This document shows positions 15,870 through 24,223 of a DNA stretch of 36,295 nucleotides, in pieces. Below the pieces are notes generated by a model. The model made no database searches, had not been told where the DNA came from, and worked only from the letters and a program-made list of their open reading frames with translations. Each line of letters opens with the position of its first letter. The first letter of the stretch is position 1. The translations under genes and the position numbers were made by a program. This DNA comes from CAZXNF01 sp050741255 (GTDB lineage Bacteria > Pseudomonadota > Gammaproteobacteria > Burkholderiales > SG8-41). The stretch is from NCBI GenBank assembly GCA_050741255.1, contig JBOIEQ010000028.1:1-36295 (forward strand). Reading direction: 5' to 3'.

Positions 15870-17996
15870 GTGAACAAGCGAACCAGCAGCAAACCCTCCA
15901 CCCTCCGCATCGCCGTCGACATCGGCGGCACCTTCACCGACGGCCTCGCCGTCCTCAACCCCGGCGGCCGCATCTGGGTCGGCAAGACGCTGACTACGCC
16001 GCACGACCCGGGCGAGGCGGTCAGCACCGTCATCGTCGATCTGCTGCGCCAGATGACCTCCGTCGCGGCTGCCGCGAAGGCGCCGGTGACCGAGGTCGTG
16101 CACGGCACGACGCTCGTCACCAACACGCTGATCGAGCGCAAGGGTGCGCGCACCGGCCTCATCGTGACCAAGGGCACGCGCGACGTGCTGACGATCGCGC
16201 GCGAGATCCGCTACGAACTGTACGACCTCAACCTCGAAATTCCGACGCCGCTGGTGCCGGACGCGCTGCGCCTCGAAGCCAACGAACGGCTCGACGTCGA
16301 AGGCCGGGTCGTCACCCCGCTGGACGATGCGGAAATCGCGCGGGTGCTCGACCATCTCGGCAAGCTGGACATCGAAGCCGTTGCCGTGTGCTTCCTCCAC
16401 GCCTACGTGACCGACACGCACGAAAGGAAGCTGCAGGCCGCCATCCGCAAACGCTTCCCGAAGATGGCGGTCTCCGTTTCCTCCGGCATTGCGCGCGAGA
16501 TCCGCGAATACGAACGCATGTCCACCACGACGGCGAATGCCTACGTGCAGCCCCTGGTGGCCGAGTATCTGGCCCGTCTCGACACGCGCGTGCACGAACT
16601 CGCGCCCAGGGCGCCGCTGCGCATCATGGTGTCGAGTGGCGGCTTCACCTCGGGCAAGGCCGCGGCGGAGAACCCGATCCTGCTGCTGGAGTCGGGTCCG
16701 GCGGGCGGCGTGCTGTCTGCGCTGAACACCGCGCGCAACAACGGCATCAACGAAATCCTCGCCTTCGACATGGGCGGCACCACCGCAAAGGCCTGCGTGG
16801 CTGTCGGCGGCGAACCGCTGATCGCGCACAGCTTCGAGTGCGCCCGCGTGTCGCGCTTCAAGAAGGGCTCCGGCCTGCCGATCCTGATCCCCAGCATCGA
16901 CCTGATCGAGATCGGCGCGGGCGGCGGCTCCATCGCGCACGTGAACGATCTCGGCCTGCTCAACGTCGGCCCGGAATCCTCGGGCGCGGTGCCGGGCCCG
17001 GCCTGTTACGGGCAGGGCGGCACGGCGGCCACTGTTACGGACGCCGACCTGATGCTCGGCTACCTCAACGCCGATAACTTCCTCGGCGGCGAGATGAAGC
17101 TGCGGCGCGACCTCGCGCAGGCGGCCCTGCAGAAACTGGCCACGAAGCTGAAGCTGACCCCGGTGCAGGTGGCCTGGGGCATCTGCAACATCGTCAACGA
17201 GAACATGGCGTCCGCCGCGCGCATCCACATCGCGGAGAAGGGTTTCGATCCGCGCGAGTTCACGATGGTCGGCACCGGCGGCGCCGGGCCCGTGCACGTC
17301 GTCGAAGTGGCGCGCAAGTTGCGCATCCCTCGCGTGCTGGCGACCATCGCCGCCGGCGCGGGTTCGTGCCTCGGCTTGCTCGCAGCCCCCGCACGGGTGG
17401 ACCGGTCGTGGTCGAACCCGACGCTGGTGGCCGAAATCGACTGGGCCAAGGTGAACTCGGTCTACGGCGAACTGCGGGCCGATGCGGAAGCGGAACTCAA
17501 GTCGGCGGGTGCCTCGACCGCCGCGCTCGACTGGTTCATCGGCGCCGAAATGCGCTACGCAGGCCAGGGCCACAATGTCTCGGTGTCGCTGCCGTGGCGC
17601 AAGATCACGCCCGCGTTCGCGCCGGTGCTGCTGAAGGAGTTCGAACAGCGCTACCGCCAGCTCTACGGGCATCTCGTCCCGGGCGCCGCGCCGCAGGTCA
17701 TCACCTGGCGGCTGACCGGTCGCTCGCCGGTGAAGAGTCACCAGTTCACCTGGGGCGACATGAGCCGGATTTCGGCCAAGCCCGTCCTGCGCGGCAAGCG
17801 CGAGATCTTCCTGCCGACCAAGGGCAAGTTCGGCGCGGTGCCGGTCTACGACCGCTATTCCCTCAAGCCCGGCACGCGTATCAATGGGCCGGTCATCCTC
17901 GAAGAACGCGAATCCACGCTGGTGGTGCCGGTGAAGTCGGAGGTGAAGATCCTCAAGGACTACACCGTGTCGGTCACGATCAAGGAATTTGAATGA
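15870..17996 (+). CDS. Hydantoinase A / oxoprolinase A-family subunit 1
   Basis: This is a 708-aa ATPase-type subunit of the HyuA/oxoprolinase/acetone-carboxylase-beta family. With HyuB it forms ATP-dependent amidohydrolases or carboxylases acting on cyclic amides or ketones in the cytoplasm. The ASKHA nucleotide-binding signature VDIGGTFTD is at 16-24. HGTTLVTNTLIERKG, FDMGGTTAKA and IGAGGGSIA follow in family order. The GTG at 15870 is the only upstream start and has a weak Shine-Dalgarno; the frame upstream lies in repeat DNA. hyuB follows after a 132-base gap occupied by an inverted repeat. The acetone carboxylase gamma subunit is absent, favouring an amide or lactam substrate. Confidence 0.9.
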   Translation: MNKRTSSKPSTLRIAVDIGGTFTDGLAVLNPGGRIWVGKTLTTPHDPGEAVSTVIVDLLRQMTSVAAAAKAPVTEVVHGTTLVTNTLIERKGARTGLIVTKGTRDVLTIAREIRYELYDLNLEIPTPLVPDALRLEANERLDVEGRVVTPLDDAEIARVLDHLGKLDIEAVAVCFLHAYVTDTHERKLQAAIRKRFPKMAVSVSSGIAREIREYERMSTTTANAYVQPLVAEYLARLDTRVHELAPRAPLRIMVSSGGFTSGKAAAENPILLLESGPAGGVLSALNTARNNGINEILAFDMGGTTAKACVAVGGEPLIAHSFECARVSRFKKGSGLPILIPSIDLIEIGAGGGSIAHVNDLGLLNVGPESSGAVPGPACYGQGGTAATVTDADLMLGYLNADNFLGGEMKLRRDLAQAALQKLATKLKLTPVQVAWGICNIVNENMASAARIHIAEKGFDPREFTMVGTGGAGPVHVVEVARKLRIPRVLATIAAGAGSCLGLLAAPARVDRSWSNPTLVAEIDWAKVNSVYGELRADAEAELKSAGASTAALDWFIGAEMRYAGQGHNVSVSLPWRKITPAFAPVLLKEFEQRYRQLYGHLVPGAAPQVITWRLTGRSPVKSHQFTWGDMSRISAKPVLRGKREIFLPTKGKFGAVPVYDRYSLKPGTRINGPVILEERESTLVVPVKSEVKILKDYTVSVTIKEFE

Positions 17997-18004
17997 CGTT
18001 TTTT

Positions 18005-18100
18005 GCCGCCAAGACGCCAAGGACGCCAAGAAATGCGATGAAACACTGGTTTTCCGATCTCTGATGCCGGTTTCCTTGGCGTTCTTGGCGCCTTGGCGGC
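18005..18100. repeat. Inverted repeat of cgccaagg type between hyuA and hyuB
   Basis: The left arm 18005-18033 (gccgccaagacgccaaggac onward) pairs with the right arm 18071-18100 (tttccttggcgttcttggcg onward). Arms of about 29 bp match with a few differences around a 37-base loop. Each arm consists of three tandem cgccaag units. It interrupts an otherwise tight operon and could form a large mRNA hairpin just before the hyuB ribosome site. Confidence 0.8.
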
Positions 18101-18128
18101 TGATTTTCCTGAATCGAAGGGAATGATG

Positions 18129-19667
18129 ATGAAAAAGATGAAACTCGACCCCGTCTCGCTGGAGATCCAGTGGAAGCGCCTCGTCAGCATGGTCGACGAG
18201 GCCTCCGCCGCCTTCGTGCGCACCTCGTTTTCGCTGCTGGTACGCGAGGCCAACGACTTCGCCGTGGTGCTGTGCGACGCGCAGGGACGCTCGATCGCGC
18301 AGTCGGTGCTGTCGATCCCGTCCTTCATCGGCACGCTGCCGGCGACGGTGAAACACTTCCTGAAAAAGTTTCCGGCGAAGACACTGAAGCCGGGCGACGT
18401 GATGATCACCAACGACCCGTGGATGGGCACCGGCCACATCCACGACGTGAACGTCGCGATGCCGATCTTCGACAAGGGCAGGCTCGTCGCCTTCGCGGCG
18501 GTGGTCAGCCACATGCCGGACATCGGCGGCCGCATCCGCAACGCCGGCATCCGCGACATCTATGAAGAGGGCCTGCAGATTCCGCCGCTGATGCTGATCC
18601 GCGGCGGCAAGCCCGAGCAGGGGCTGTTCGACATGATCGGACAGAACGTGCGCGTGCCGGAGCAGACGCTGGGCGACATCTGGGCGCAGGTCGCGGCCTG
18701 CAAGATGCTGGAGGAACGCCTGCGGCCGCTGCTGAAGGACACCAACCTGGAAGCGCTGGGCGCGGAGATCCGCCGCCGCTCGGAGGCGGCGATGCGCAAG
18801 AGCATCCGCGACGTGCCGGACGGCGTGTACCACGCGCAGACGCAGCACGACGGGTTCGAGGAGCCCATCCTCATCAACTGCACGGTGACGGTGAAGGGCG
18901 AGAAGCTGTCGATCGACTACACCGGTTCCAGCGCGCAGGTGCCGCGCGCGGTCAACGTGGTGCCGATCTACACCTTCGCCTATTCGGCGTTCGCGGTGAA
19001 GGCGCTGCTGTGCCCGGACGTGCCCAACAACGAAGGCAGCTTCACGCCGATCACCACCTCGGCGCCGCTCGGCTCCATCTTCAATCCGGTGTATCCGGCG
19101 GCGAGCGGCGGGCGCGGCATGATCGGCCACATGATGGTGCCGGCGATCCTGATGGCGCTGGCGAAGGTGCTGCCGGAGCGCGCGATCGCCGAGGGTTCCT
19201 CGAATTCCTCGATCAACGTGACCGGCGTGCAACGTGGCCGTCCCTACGCGGCGATCAATTTCATGAACGCGGGGCAGGGCGCGACCAAACACCGCGCCGG
19301 CTTCACCATGCTGTCCTTTCCGTCCAACCTCTCCAACACGCCGATCGAGATCTTCGAGCAGATGGCGCCCATTCGCGTCGTCGAGCGCAGCATCCGGCGC
19401 GGCAGCGGCGGCGCGGGCGCGAAGCGCGGCGGCGACGGCCTGCGTTTCGAGGTGGAAGTCGCGGCCGACGAGCCGATGATGGCGTCGATGATCATGACGC
19501 GCTTCAAGTCCGCGCCCAAGGGCATCTTCGGCGGCGAAGCGGGCAAGGTCGGCGGTCTGCGCCTGAACGGCAAACCGATCGATCCCGCCGACCATCACGT
19601 GCTGAAGAAGGGCGACCGCGTGGTGATGGAAACGGCGGGCGGGGGTGGTTACGGCAAGGTATCCTGA
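18129..19667 (+). CDS. Hydantoinase B / oxoprolinase B-family subunit 1
   Basis: This is the 512-aa HyuB partner of the preceding hyuA product. It has the family core: VSLEIQWKRLVSMVDEAS at the N-terminus, ITNDPWMGTGHIHDVNV with conserved Asp/His residues, SHMPDIGG, and a Gly-rich C-terminus (RRGSGGAGAKRGGDG). Three consecutive ATGs lie at 18123, 18126 and 18129. The last is preferred because aaggga lies about seven bases before it and too close to the first two. The hairpin repeat upstream may influence its expression. The racemase-family gene starts 30 bases later with its own good Shine-Dalgarno. Confidence 0.9.
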   Translation: MKKMKLDPVSLEIQWKRLVSMVDEASAAFVRTSFSLLVREANDFAVVLCDAQGRSIAQSVLSIPSFIGTLPATVKHFLKKFPAKTLKPGDVMITNDPWMGTGHIHDVNVAMPIFDKGRLVAFAAVVSHMPDIGGRIRNAGIRDIYEEGLQIPPLMLIRGGKPEQGLFDMIGQNVRVPEQTLGDIWAQVAACKMLEERLRPLLKDTNLEALGAEIRRRSEAAMRKSIRDVPDGVYHAQTQHDGFEEPILINCTVTVKGEKLSIDYTGSSAQVPRAVNVVPIYTFAYSAFAVKALLCPDVPNNEGSFTPITTSAPLGSIFNPVYPAASGGRGMIGHMMVPAILMALAKVLPERAIAEGSSNSSINVTGVQRGRPYAAINFMNAGQGATKHRAGFTMLSFPSNLSNTPIEIFEQMAPIRVVERSIRRGSGGAGAKRGGDGLRFEVEVAADEPMMASMIMTRFKSAPKGIFGGEAGKVGGLRLNGKPIDPADHHVLKKGDRVVMETAGGGGYGKVS

Positions 19668-19697
19668 CCGGGTGGTTTAACGGCTGAAGGAGATGAC

Positions 19698-20447
19698 ATG
19701 AACAACGACGTGCGCCGCATCGGCGTCCTGATTCCGCCCGGCAACATCGCGATGGAGCGCGAACTGCCGATCCACGCGCCCGAGGGCGTGGTGGTCCATT
19801 TCAACCGGATGTCGCGGCCGGGGTCCGGCATCACGCGCGAATCCCTGCTGGCGATGATGGATTCCGTGGACCGCTCGGCCTACGACCTCGCGCAGGCACA
19901 GCCGGAGGTCATTCTCTACGGCTGCACCAGCGGCAGCTTCCTGTCGGGCCCCGGCCGCGAGGACGAGCTCGCGATCCGCATCACCAAGGGCACCGGCATC
20001 GCCGCCTATACGACCTCCACCGCGGTCATCCGCGCGCTGGAGGCGGTGGGCGCGAAGCATGTGTTCATGCTGACACCGTATCCGGACGACGTGAACGAGC
20101 ATGAGATCGGTTTCCTGCGTTTCCGCGGCATCAGCGTCATCGCCTCCGATGCCTTCCGCTGTCCCACGAGCGAGGCCATCCGCAAGGTGTCCTCCGAGAT
20201 GGTCGTCGAGCGACTGCTCGCGCACCGCGAAGCCATCGCGGACACCGACACCGTGTTCATCAGCTGCACCAACCTGCTGGCGTTAGACCAGATCGAACGG
20301 CTGGAGCAGGAACTCGGCAAGCCTGTGGTCACCTCCAACCAGGCGAGCCTGTGGATCGCGCTGGCGCACCTTGGCGTGGCGACCGACCGCATGGCGGCCG
20401 GATCCTTGTTCCGTCTGAAGGGCGCTGCCCGTACGCGTGCGGCATGA
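19698..20447 (+). CDS. Asp/Glu racemase-superfamily protein, maleate-isomerase/AMDase-like
   Basis: This 249-aa cytoplasmic enzyme belongs to the Asp/Glu racemase superfamily, near maleate cis-trans isomerase and arylmalonate decarboxylase. Both halves carry the catalytic cysteine: Cys76 in LYGCTSGS and Cys190 in FISCTNLL. Having both cysteines fits an isomerase/racemase. Arylmalonate decarboxylase has Gly at the first position. GVLIPPGNIAMERELP and MTPYPDDVNEHE match the maleate-isomerase subgroup. gaaggag precedes the ATG. Downstream of hyuAB it could racemise or isomerise the substrate or product of that enzyme; this is inferred from context only. Its stop overlaps the next start (ATGA). 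Confidence 0.85.
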   Translation: MNNDVRRIGVLIPPGNIAMERELPIHAPEGVVVHFNRMSRPGSGITRESLLAMMDSVDRSAYDLAQAQPEVILYGCTSGSFLSGPGREDELAIRITKGTGIAAYTTSTAVIRALEAVGAKHVFMLTPYPDDVNEHEIGFLRFRGISVIASDAFRCPTSEAIRKVSSEMVVERLLAHREAIADTDTVFISCTNLLALDQIERLEQELGKPVVTSNQASLWIALAHLGVATDRMAAGSLFRLKGAARTRAA

Positions 20448-20911
20448 GCGGGGCGGCCCGCTTCAGTCTGCAATCCATCGGCACGGTACGCTCGCCGCAG
20501 AACCAGATGTCGCAAGGCGGCTGGGCGCGCATCGACTCCGTCATCGAACTCCTGCCGGAATTCGTGCCCGGCCTGAAGCGGCTGGAGGATTTTTCGCACG
20601 TGATCGTGACCTTCGCGCTGGACCGCGCGCAGTTCGATCCGGCACAGCATCTGCACCGGCGGCCGCGCGGGCAGGCGGATGCGCCCGAGCTTGGTGTCTT
20701 CGCCCAGCGCACCAAGTACCGGCCCAATCCCATCGGGATCACCACCGTGGAACTGCTCGGCATCGACGGCGGGCGGGTGCGGGTGCGCGGACTCGATGCG
20801 CTCGACGGCACGCCGGTGCTCGACCTCAAACCCTACATCCCGATGTTCGACCGGGTCGAGTCGCCGCGGGTGCCGGCGTGGGTGGATCTGATCATGGACG
20901 GATATTTCTAG
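20444..20911 (+). CDS. TrmO/TsaA-family protein (tRNA m6t6A methyltransferase-like)
   Basis: This 155-aa protein consists of the TsaA/YaeB beta-barrel domain only. E. coli TrmO methylates N6 of t6A37 in tRNA-Thr using SAM and has an extra C-terminal domain (about 235 aa). Visible signatures are IGTVRSPQ, RLEDFSHVIV, QRTKYRPNPIGITT and LDLKPYIPMFDRV. The ATG at 20444 overlaps the racemase stop (ATGA), so the two are translationally coupled. That is odd for a tRNA-modification gene. Single-domain members in catabolic operons may act on other substrates. The family call is strong, but the tRNA role is uncertain here. Confidence 0.85.
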   Translation: MSGAARFSLQSIGTVRSPQNQMSQGGWARIDSVIELLPEFVPGLKRLEDFSHVIVTFALDRAQFDPAQHLHRRPRGQADAPELGVFAQRTKYRPNPIGITTVELLGIDGGRVRVRGLDALDGTPVLDLKPYIPMFDRVESPRVPAWVDLIMDGYF

Positions 20912-20972
20912 GGGGTACTCTGCTTCGCCAGTAGAATTCCTGCAGGCACACCCGCCGGCAACCACGGTCGCC

Positions 20973-21953
20973 ATGGACAAGAACATTTCGCTGCACGGCG
21001 TGGCGCTCGCTTTTTTTCTGCTGACGGCGGGCCCGGCCCACGCACTCGACTATCCGGTCAAACCGGTGCGCTTCGTGATCCCGTTTCCCGCGGGCGGCTT
21101 TTCGGACATCCTCGGAAGATTCCTCGGGCAGCGGCTGTCGGAAACCACCGGCCAGCCGGTCATCAACGACAATCGTGCCGGCGCCAGCGGCAACATCGGC
21201 GCCGAGATCGTCGCCAGGGCGCATCCCGACGGCCACACGCTGCTGATCAACAGCTTCAATTTCGTGGCGAATCCGGGCGTGATGTCGCTGTCCTTCGATC
21301 CCATCAAGGACTTCGCCGCCGTCAGTCTGATTGCGGACGGGCCCCCGCTGGTGGTGACGGTGGCCGCCTCGTCTTCGTTCCGGTCGGTGAAGGAGCTTGT
21401 CGCCTATGCGCGCGCCAACCCGGGACGGCTGAATGTCGCCTCGTCGGGCGCCGGCACCACGTCGTCGCTCGCCATCGACCTGCTGAGTTCCATTGGGGGC
21501 CTCAAAGTCATCGAAGTCCCCTACAAGGGCGCCTCGCCCGCCCTGACGGCGGTCCTGAGCAACGAGGTCGCAGTGAGCTTTCCGAATCTGCCCGCCATCC
21601 TGCCGCTGCTGGGCAGCGGTCGTTTGCGGGCGCTGGGCGTGACGAGCCTGCAGCGCACGGGTTCCCTGCCCGACGTGCCCACCATGATCGAGGCGGGATT
21701 GCCGGGGTACGAACTCGACGGGTTCCTGGGGGTGCTGGCGCCTGCGCCCACGCCGCAGCCGATCATCAAGGCATTGCACGACAGGCTGATCGCCATCACC
21801 CGGGAGCCCGCGTTCATGGACCGCCTGAAGGAGTACGGGATGCGGCCCATCGGCAGCACGCCCGCCGAGTTCAAGGCGTTCCTGCAGGCGCAGATTTCGA
21901 AATGGAATGCCTATCAGAAAGGCAAAGCCCAGGGCACGCCACGCAAGTCGTGA
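20973..21953 (+). CDS. Bug/TctC-family periplasmic binding protein 5
   Basis: This is a 326-aa secreted receptor. The signal peptide is residues 1-24 (cleavage near AHA/L), then YPVKPVRFVIPFPAGG, DNRAGASGNIGAE and VPYKGASPALTAVLSN. It starts 61 bases after the TrmO-like gene and ends 38 bases before a carboxymuconolactone-decarboxylase-fold gene. It may be the uptake component of the hyuAB/racemase operon. It carries a Lys/Gln-rich C-terminal tail (QISKWNAYQKGKAQGTPRKS) longer than its paralogues. No strong Shine-Dalgarno is visible at the ATG. Confidence 0.92.
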   Translation: MDKNISLHGVALAFFLLTAGPAHALDYPVKPVRFVIPFPAGGFSDILGRFLGQRLSETTGQPVINDNRAGASGNIGAEIVARAHPDGHTLLINSFNFVANPGVMSLSFDPIKDFAAVSLIADGPPLVVTVAASSSFRSVKELVAYARANPGRLNVASSGAGTTSSLAIDLLSSIGGLKVIEVPYKGASPALTAVLSNEVAVSFPNLPAILPLLGSGRLRALGVTSLQRTGSLPDVPTMIEAGLPGYELDGFLGVLAPAPTPQPIIKALHDRLIAITREPAFMDRLKEYGMRPIGSTPAEFKAFLQAQISKWNAYQKGKAQGTPRKS

Positions 21954-21991
21954 GCGTTTCCGGTTTTTCACGCTGACGCAGGGGAGTGGCA

Positions 21992-22393
21992 ATGACCGAA
22001 CGTGATCTCGAGTCGGAACTGGAAGACGTCCGCAAGTACAGCAAGGAATACTACGGCGAAATACTGGAATCGTACGAGCGGCTCGCGCGCTACCGTCCCG
22101 AAGTCATGGTGGACTGGGTCAAGCTGCGCCGGACCGTGTTCGAGTCCAAGGACCCCGATGGGCTGAGCCTGCGGGAGATCGAATTGCTCGCGACGGCGGT
22201 GGAAATCATCGCGCACAAACCCAATCCGGACCGCCATGCAAAGCTCGCGATCGATGCAGGCGCCACCGTCAAGCAGGTCGCCGACATGGTCAGCCTGTGC
22301 ATCGTGCTCGGCGGGATGATGACCTATATCGTCTCGGGCCAGCACGCACTGAAGGCCGCCGAGGCGCGGGCCAAGGAACTCGGACGTCCCTGA
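21992..22393 (+). CDS. Carboxymuconolactone-decarboxylase-fold protein without CxxC
   Basis: This 133-aa all-helical protein is of the CMD/AhpD-like family. The region LSLREIELLATAVEI..HKPNPDRHAKLAIDAGATVKQVADMV follows the CMD pattern, including the His and the Gly-Ala of the hairpin. The redox CxxC of AhpD is replaced by HKPN, so disulfide peroxidase chemistry is not possible; a decarboxylase or lactone-type role remains open. ggggag precedes the ATG at 21992; a GTG six bases upstream is a less likely start. It is the last gene of the plus-strand run and ends 13 bases from the convergent membrane-protein gene. Confidence 0.8.
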   Translation: MTERDLESELEDVRKYSKEYYGEILESYERLARYRPEVMVDWVKLRRTVFESKDPDGLSLREIELLATAVEIIAHKPNPDRHAKLAIDAGATVKQVADMVSLCIVLGGMMTYIVSGQHALKAAEARAKELGRP

Positions 22394-22406
22394 CGCAGCC
22401 GCTGTT

Positions 22407-22943
22407 CTAGCCGGGCGGAGGGGCGGGCGCGAAGTCCTTCAGGATCTCGAAGCCGAACAGGCCGCGGGCGACGCCGATGCGCACGGCCTTGGCGCCCTTG
22501 AGCGCTTCCGCCGCGTCCTTGTCGATCAGGTAGCGTTCGAAGCGGCCGTCCGGCAGCTTCACCCCCACGTGCCAGCGGTCGCCGCGGCCTTCCTCGACCA
22601 GGTCGACCATGCCGGTCAGCACGGTGTCGGTCGGCGTGGAAAAACTGCGGTTCAGCCATGACGCGGCGGTGCAGGTGAGGACCCCGGCGATCAGCGCGGC
22701 GAGCCATGGCTGGCGGTAGGCGCCCGCGATGCGGAAGGCCGGCGTGAGCTTGAAGGTCTGCGTCCAGCCGATGAAGCCCGCGAGGGAACCCGAGAAGAAC
22801 GCCAGGGTGAAGAAGCGCCAGCCGTCGATCACGTTGTCGTAGTGCGGGCCCTCGCGCACCAGCGCGATGCCGGCGAGGATCAGCGTGCCGAGCAGCAGGC
22901 CGTTCAGGGTCTTGTCGCGCGGGGTATTTTGCGGAGTCACCAT
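22407..22943 (-). CDS. Hypothetical membrane protein, three predicted TM helices
   Basis: I do not recognise the family. The product has 178 aa. Hydrophobic segments at about 13-29, 43-60 and 79-97 suggest three inner-membrane helices, followed by a soluble C-terminal domain of about 75 residues (WHVGVKLPDGRFERYLIDKD region) that looks like a small beta-rich fold. The ATG is two bases after the stop of the metC-like gene, so it is the distal gene of that operon. There is no signal peptide and there are no catalytic motifs. Confidence 0.7.
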   Translation of the reverse strand: MVTPQNTPRDKTLNGLLLGTLILAGIALVREGPHYDNVIDGWRFFTLAFFSGSLAGFIGWTQTFKLTPAFRIAGAYRQPWLAALIAGVLTCTAASWLNRSFSTPTDTVLTGMVDLVEEGRGDRWHVGVKLPDGRFERYLIDKDAAEALKGAKAVRIGVARGLFGFEILKDFAPAPPPG

Positions 22944-22945
22944 GG

Positions 22946-24121
22946 TCAGCGCAGGCGCGCGAACGCCTGTTCGAGATCAGCGATCAGGTCGGCCGTGTCT
23001 TCCAGCCCGATGTGCAGGCGCACCAGCGGTCCGCCCGGGTTCCACTGGGTCGCGGTGCGCCCCTTGGTCACGTCCGTGCGGATCGCGAGGCTCTCGAAGC
23101 CGCCCCAGCTCGAACCGATGCCGAAGAGTTTCAGCGCATCGATCGCCGCGCCGACTTTTTCCCAGGCGACCGGCTTCAGGACCAGGCCGAACAGCGAAGC
23201 CGCACCGCGGAAATCGCGCTTCCACACCGCGTGGCCGGGGTCGCTTTCCAGCGCGGGATACAGCACGCGCAGCACTTCCGGGCGCTGCTCCAGCCAGCGG
23301 GCGACGGTGAGCGCGCTTTCCTGCTGGTGGTTCATGCGCACGCCGATCGTCCGCAGCCCGCGCAGCGCGAGGTAGCAATCGTCGGGGCTGACGCAGGTGC
23401 CGAAGTCGGCGACCGTGCGGCGCACCGGCAGCCAGTACTTCTCGTTGGTGACGATCAGCCCCATCAGCACGTCGGAATGGCCGCCGACGTACTTGGTGCC
23501 GGCGTGGATGGAGACGTCCACGCCATGCTCGAAGGAACGGAAGAAGTACGGCGTGCCCCAGGTGTTGTCGGCCAGCACCGGGATGCCGTGGGCGTGCGCG
23601 GCCTTGGCGATGGCCGGAATGTCCTGCATCTCGAAGGTCAGCGAACCGGGCGCCTCGCAGTAGACGACGGTGGTGTTCTTGCGGATCAGCTTCCCGATGC
23701 CCGCGCCGATGCGCGGGTCGTAGTACTCGACTTCCACGCCGAACGGTTTGAGCCGACGCTCGCAAAAGTTGCGGCAGGGGCCGTAGGTGCTGTCCACCAT
23801 CAGGATGTGGTCGCCGGCCTTGGCGAAGGCGCATAGCGCGATGGTGATGGCGGCGAGTCCCGACGGCACCGCCACCGCGGCGTAACCGCCCTCCAGCGTC
23901 GCCACCGCGTCTTCCAGCGCAAAGGTGGTCGGCGTGCCGTGCACGCCGTAGCGCATGGACTTGTAGTTGTCCGGGTCGCGCGATTCGTAGGTGGCGACGT
24001 CCGGAAACAGCACGGTCGAGCCGCGGAACACCGGCGGATTGACGAGGCCGGCCGAGCGCTGGAGATCGCGCTCGAGATGGACGAGGAGGGTGTCGGGTTT
24101 GAGGTTCTTGTCGAGGGGCAT
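22946..24121 (-). CDS. metC: Cystathionine beta-lyase (MetC-like, Cys/Met metabolism PLP enzyme)
   Basis: This 391-aa enzyme of the trans-sulfuration PLP family cleaves cystathionine to homocysteine, pyruvate and ammonia in methionine synthesis. The PLP lysine is Lys210 in SIHAGTKYVGGHSDVLMG. RYGVHGTPTT with Tyr58, the VPSGLAAI phosphate-binding turn and VDSTYGPCRNFC are present, as is the C-terminal SSWGGFESLA. These segments match MetC more than gamma-synthases. The ATG at 24121 lies directly after an inverted repeat pair, with no clear Shine-Dalgarno. Other cysteine-S-conjugate lyase activities are possible. Confidence 0.9.
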   Translation of the reverse strand: MPLDKNLKPDTLLVHLERDLQRSAGLVNPPVFRGSTVLFPDVATYESRDPDNYKSMRYGVHGTPTTFALEDAVATLEGGYAAVAVPSGLAAITIALCAFAKAGDHILMVDSTYGPCRNFCERRLKPFGVEVEYYDPRIGAGIGKLIRKNTTVVYCEAPGSLTFEMQDIPAIAKAAHAHGIPVLADNTWGTPYFFRSFEHGVDVSIHAGTKYVGGHSDVLMGLIVTNEKYWLPVRRTVADFGTCVSPDDCYLALRGLRTIGVRMNHQQESALTVARWLEQRPEVLRVLYPALESDPGHAVWKRDFRGAASLFGLVLKPVAWEKVGAAIDALKLFGIGSSWGGFESLAIRTDVTKGRTATQWNPGGPLVRLHIGLEDTADLIADLEQAFARLR

Positions 24122-24143
24122 GGGGGGCTGTCGTGTTGTGGCC

Positions 24144-24215
24144 CGTCATTCCAGCGAAAGCTGGAATCCAGGGAGCCAGGGATTCTCAATGGATTCCAGC
24201 TTTCGCTGGAATGAC
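24144..24215. repeat. Inverted pair of hairpin repeats
   Basis: Copies 24144-24171 and 24190-24215 are perfect inverted repeats over 25 bases (core ccagcgaaagctgg). Both copies carry the A/T variant of the stem (ccagc..gctgg) that other pairs in the window lack, so the two halves seem to evolve together. The pair separates the metC gene from the end of a Bug gene on the same strand. Confidence 0.8.
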
Positions 24216-24223
24216 AGTCTGCG

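Noticed and set aside
15852..19598. 1248-codon open frame on the minus strand opposite hyuA/hyuB
   Set aside because: It is antisense to two clearly conserved genes and its translation is His/Arg/Asp-rich with no recognisable domain, as expected of the shadow frame in high-GC DNA.
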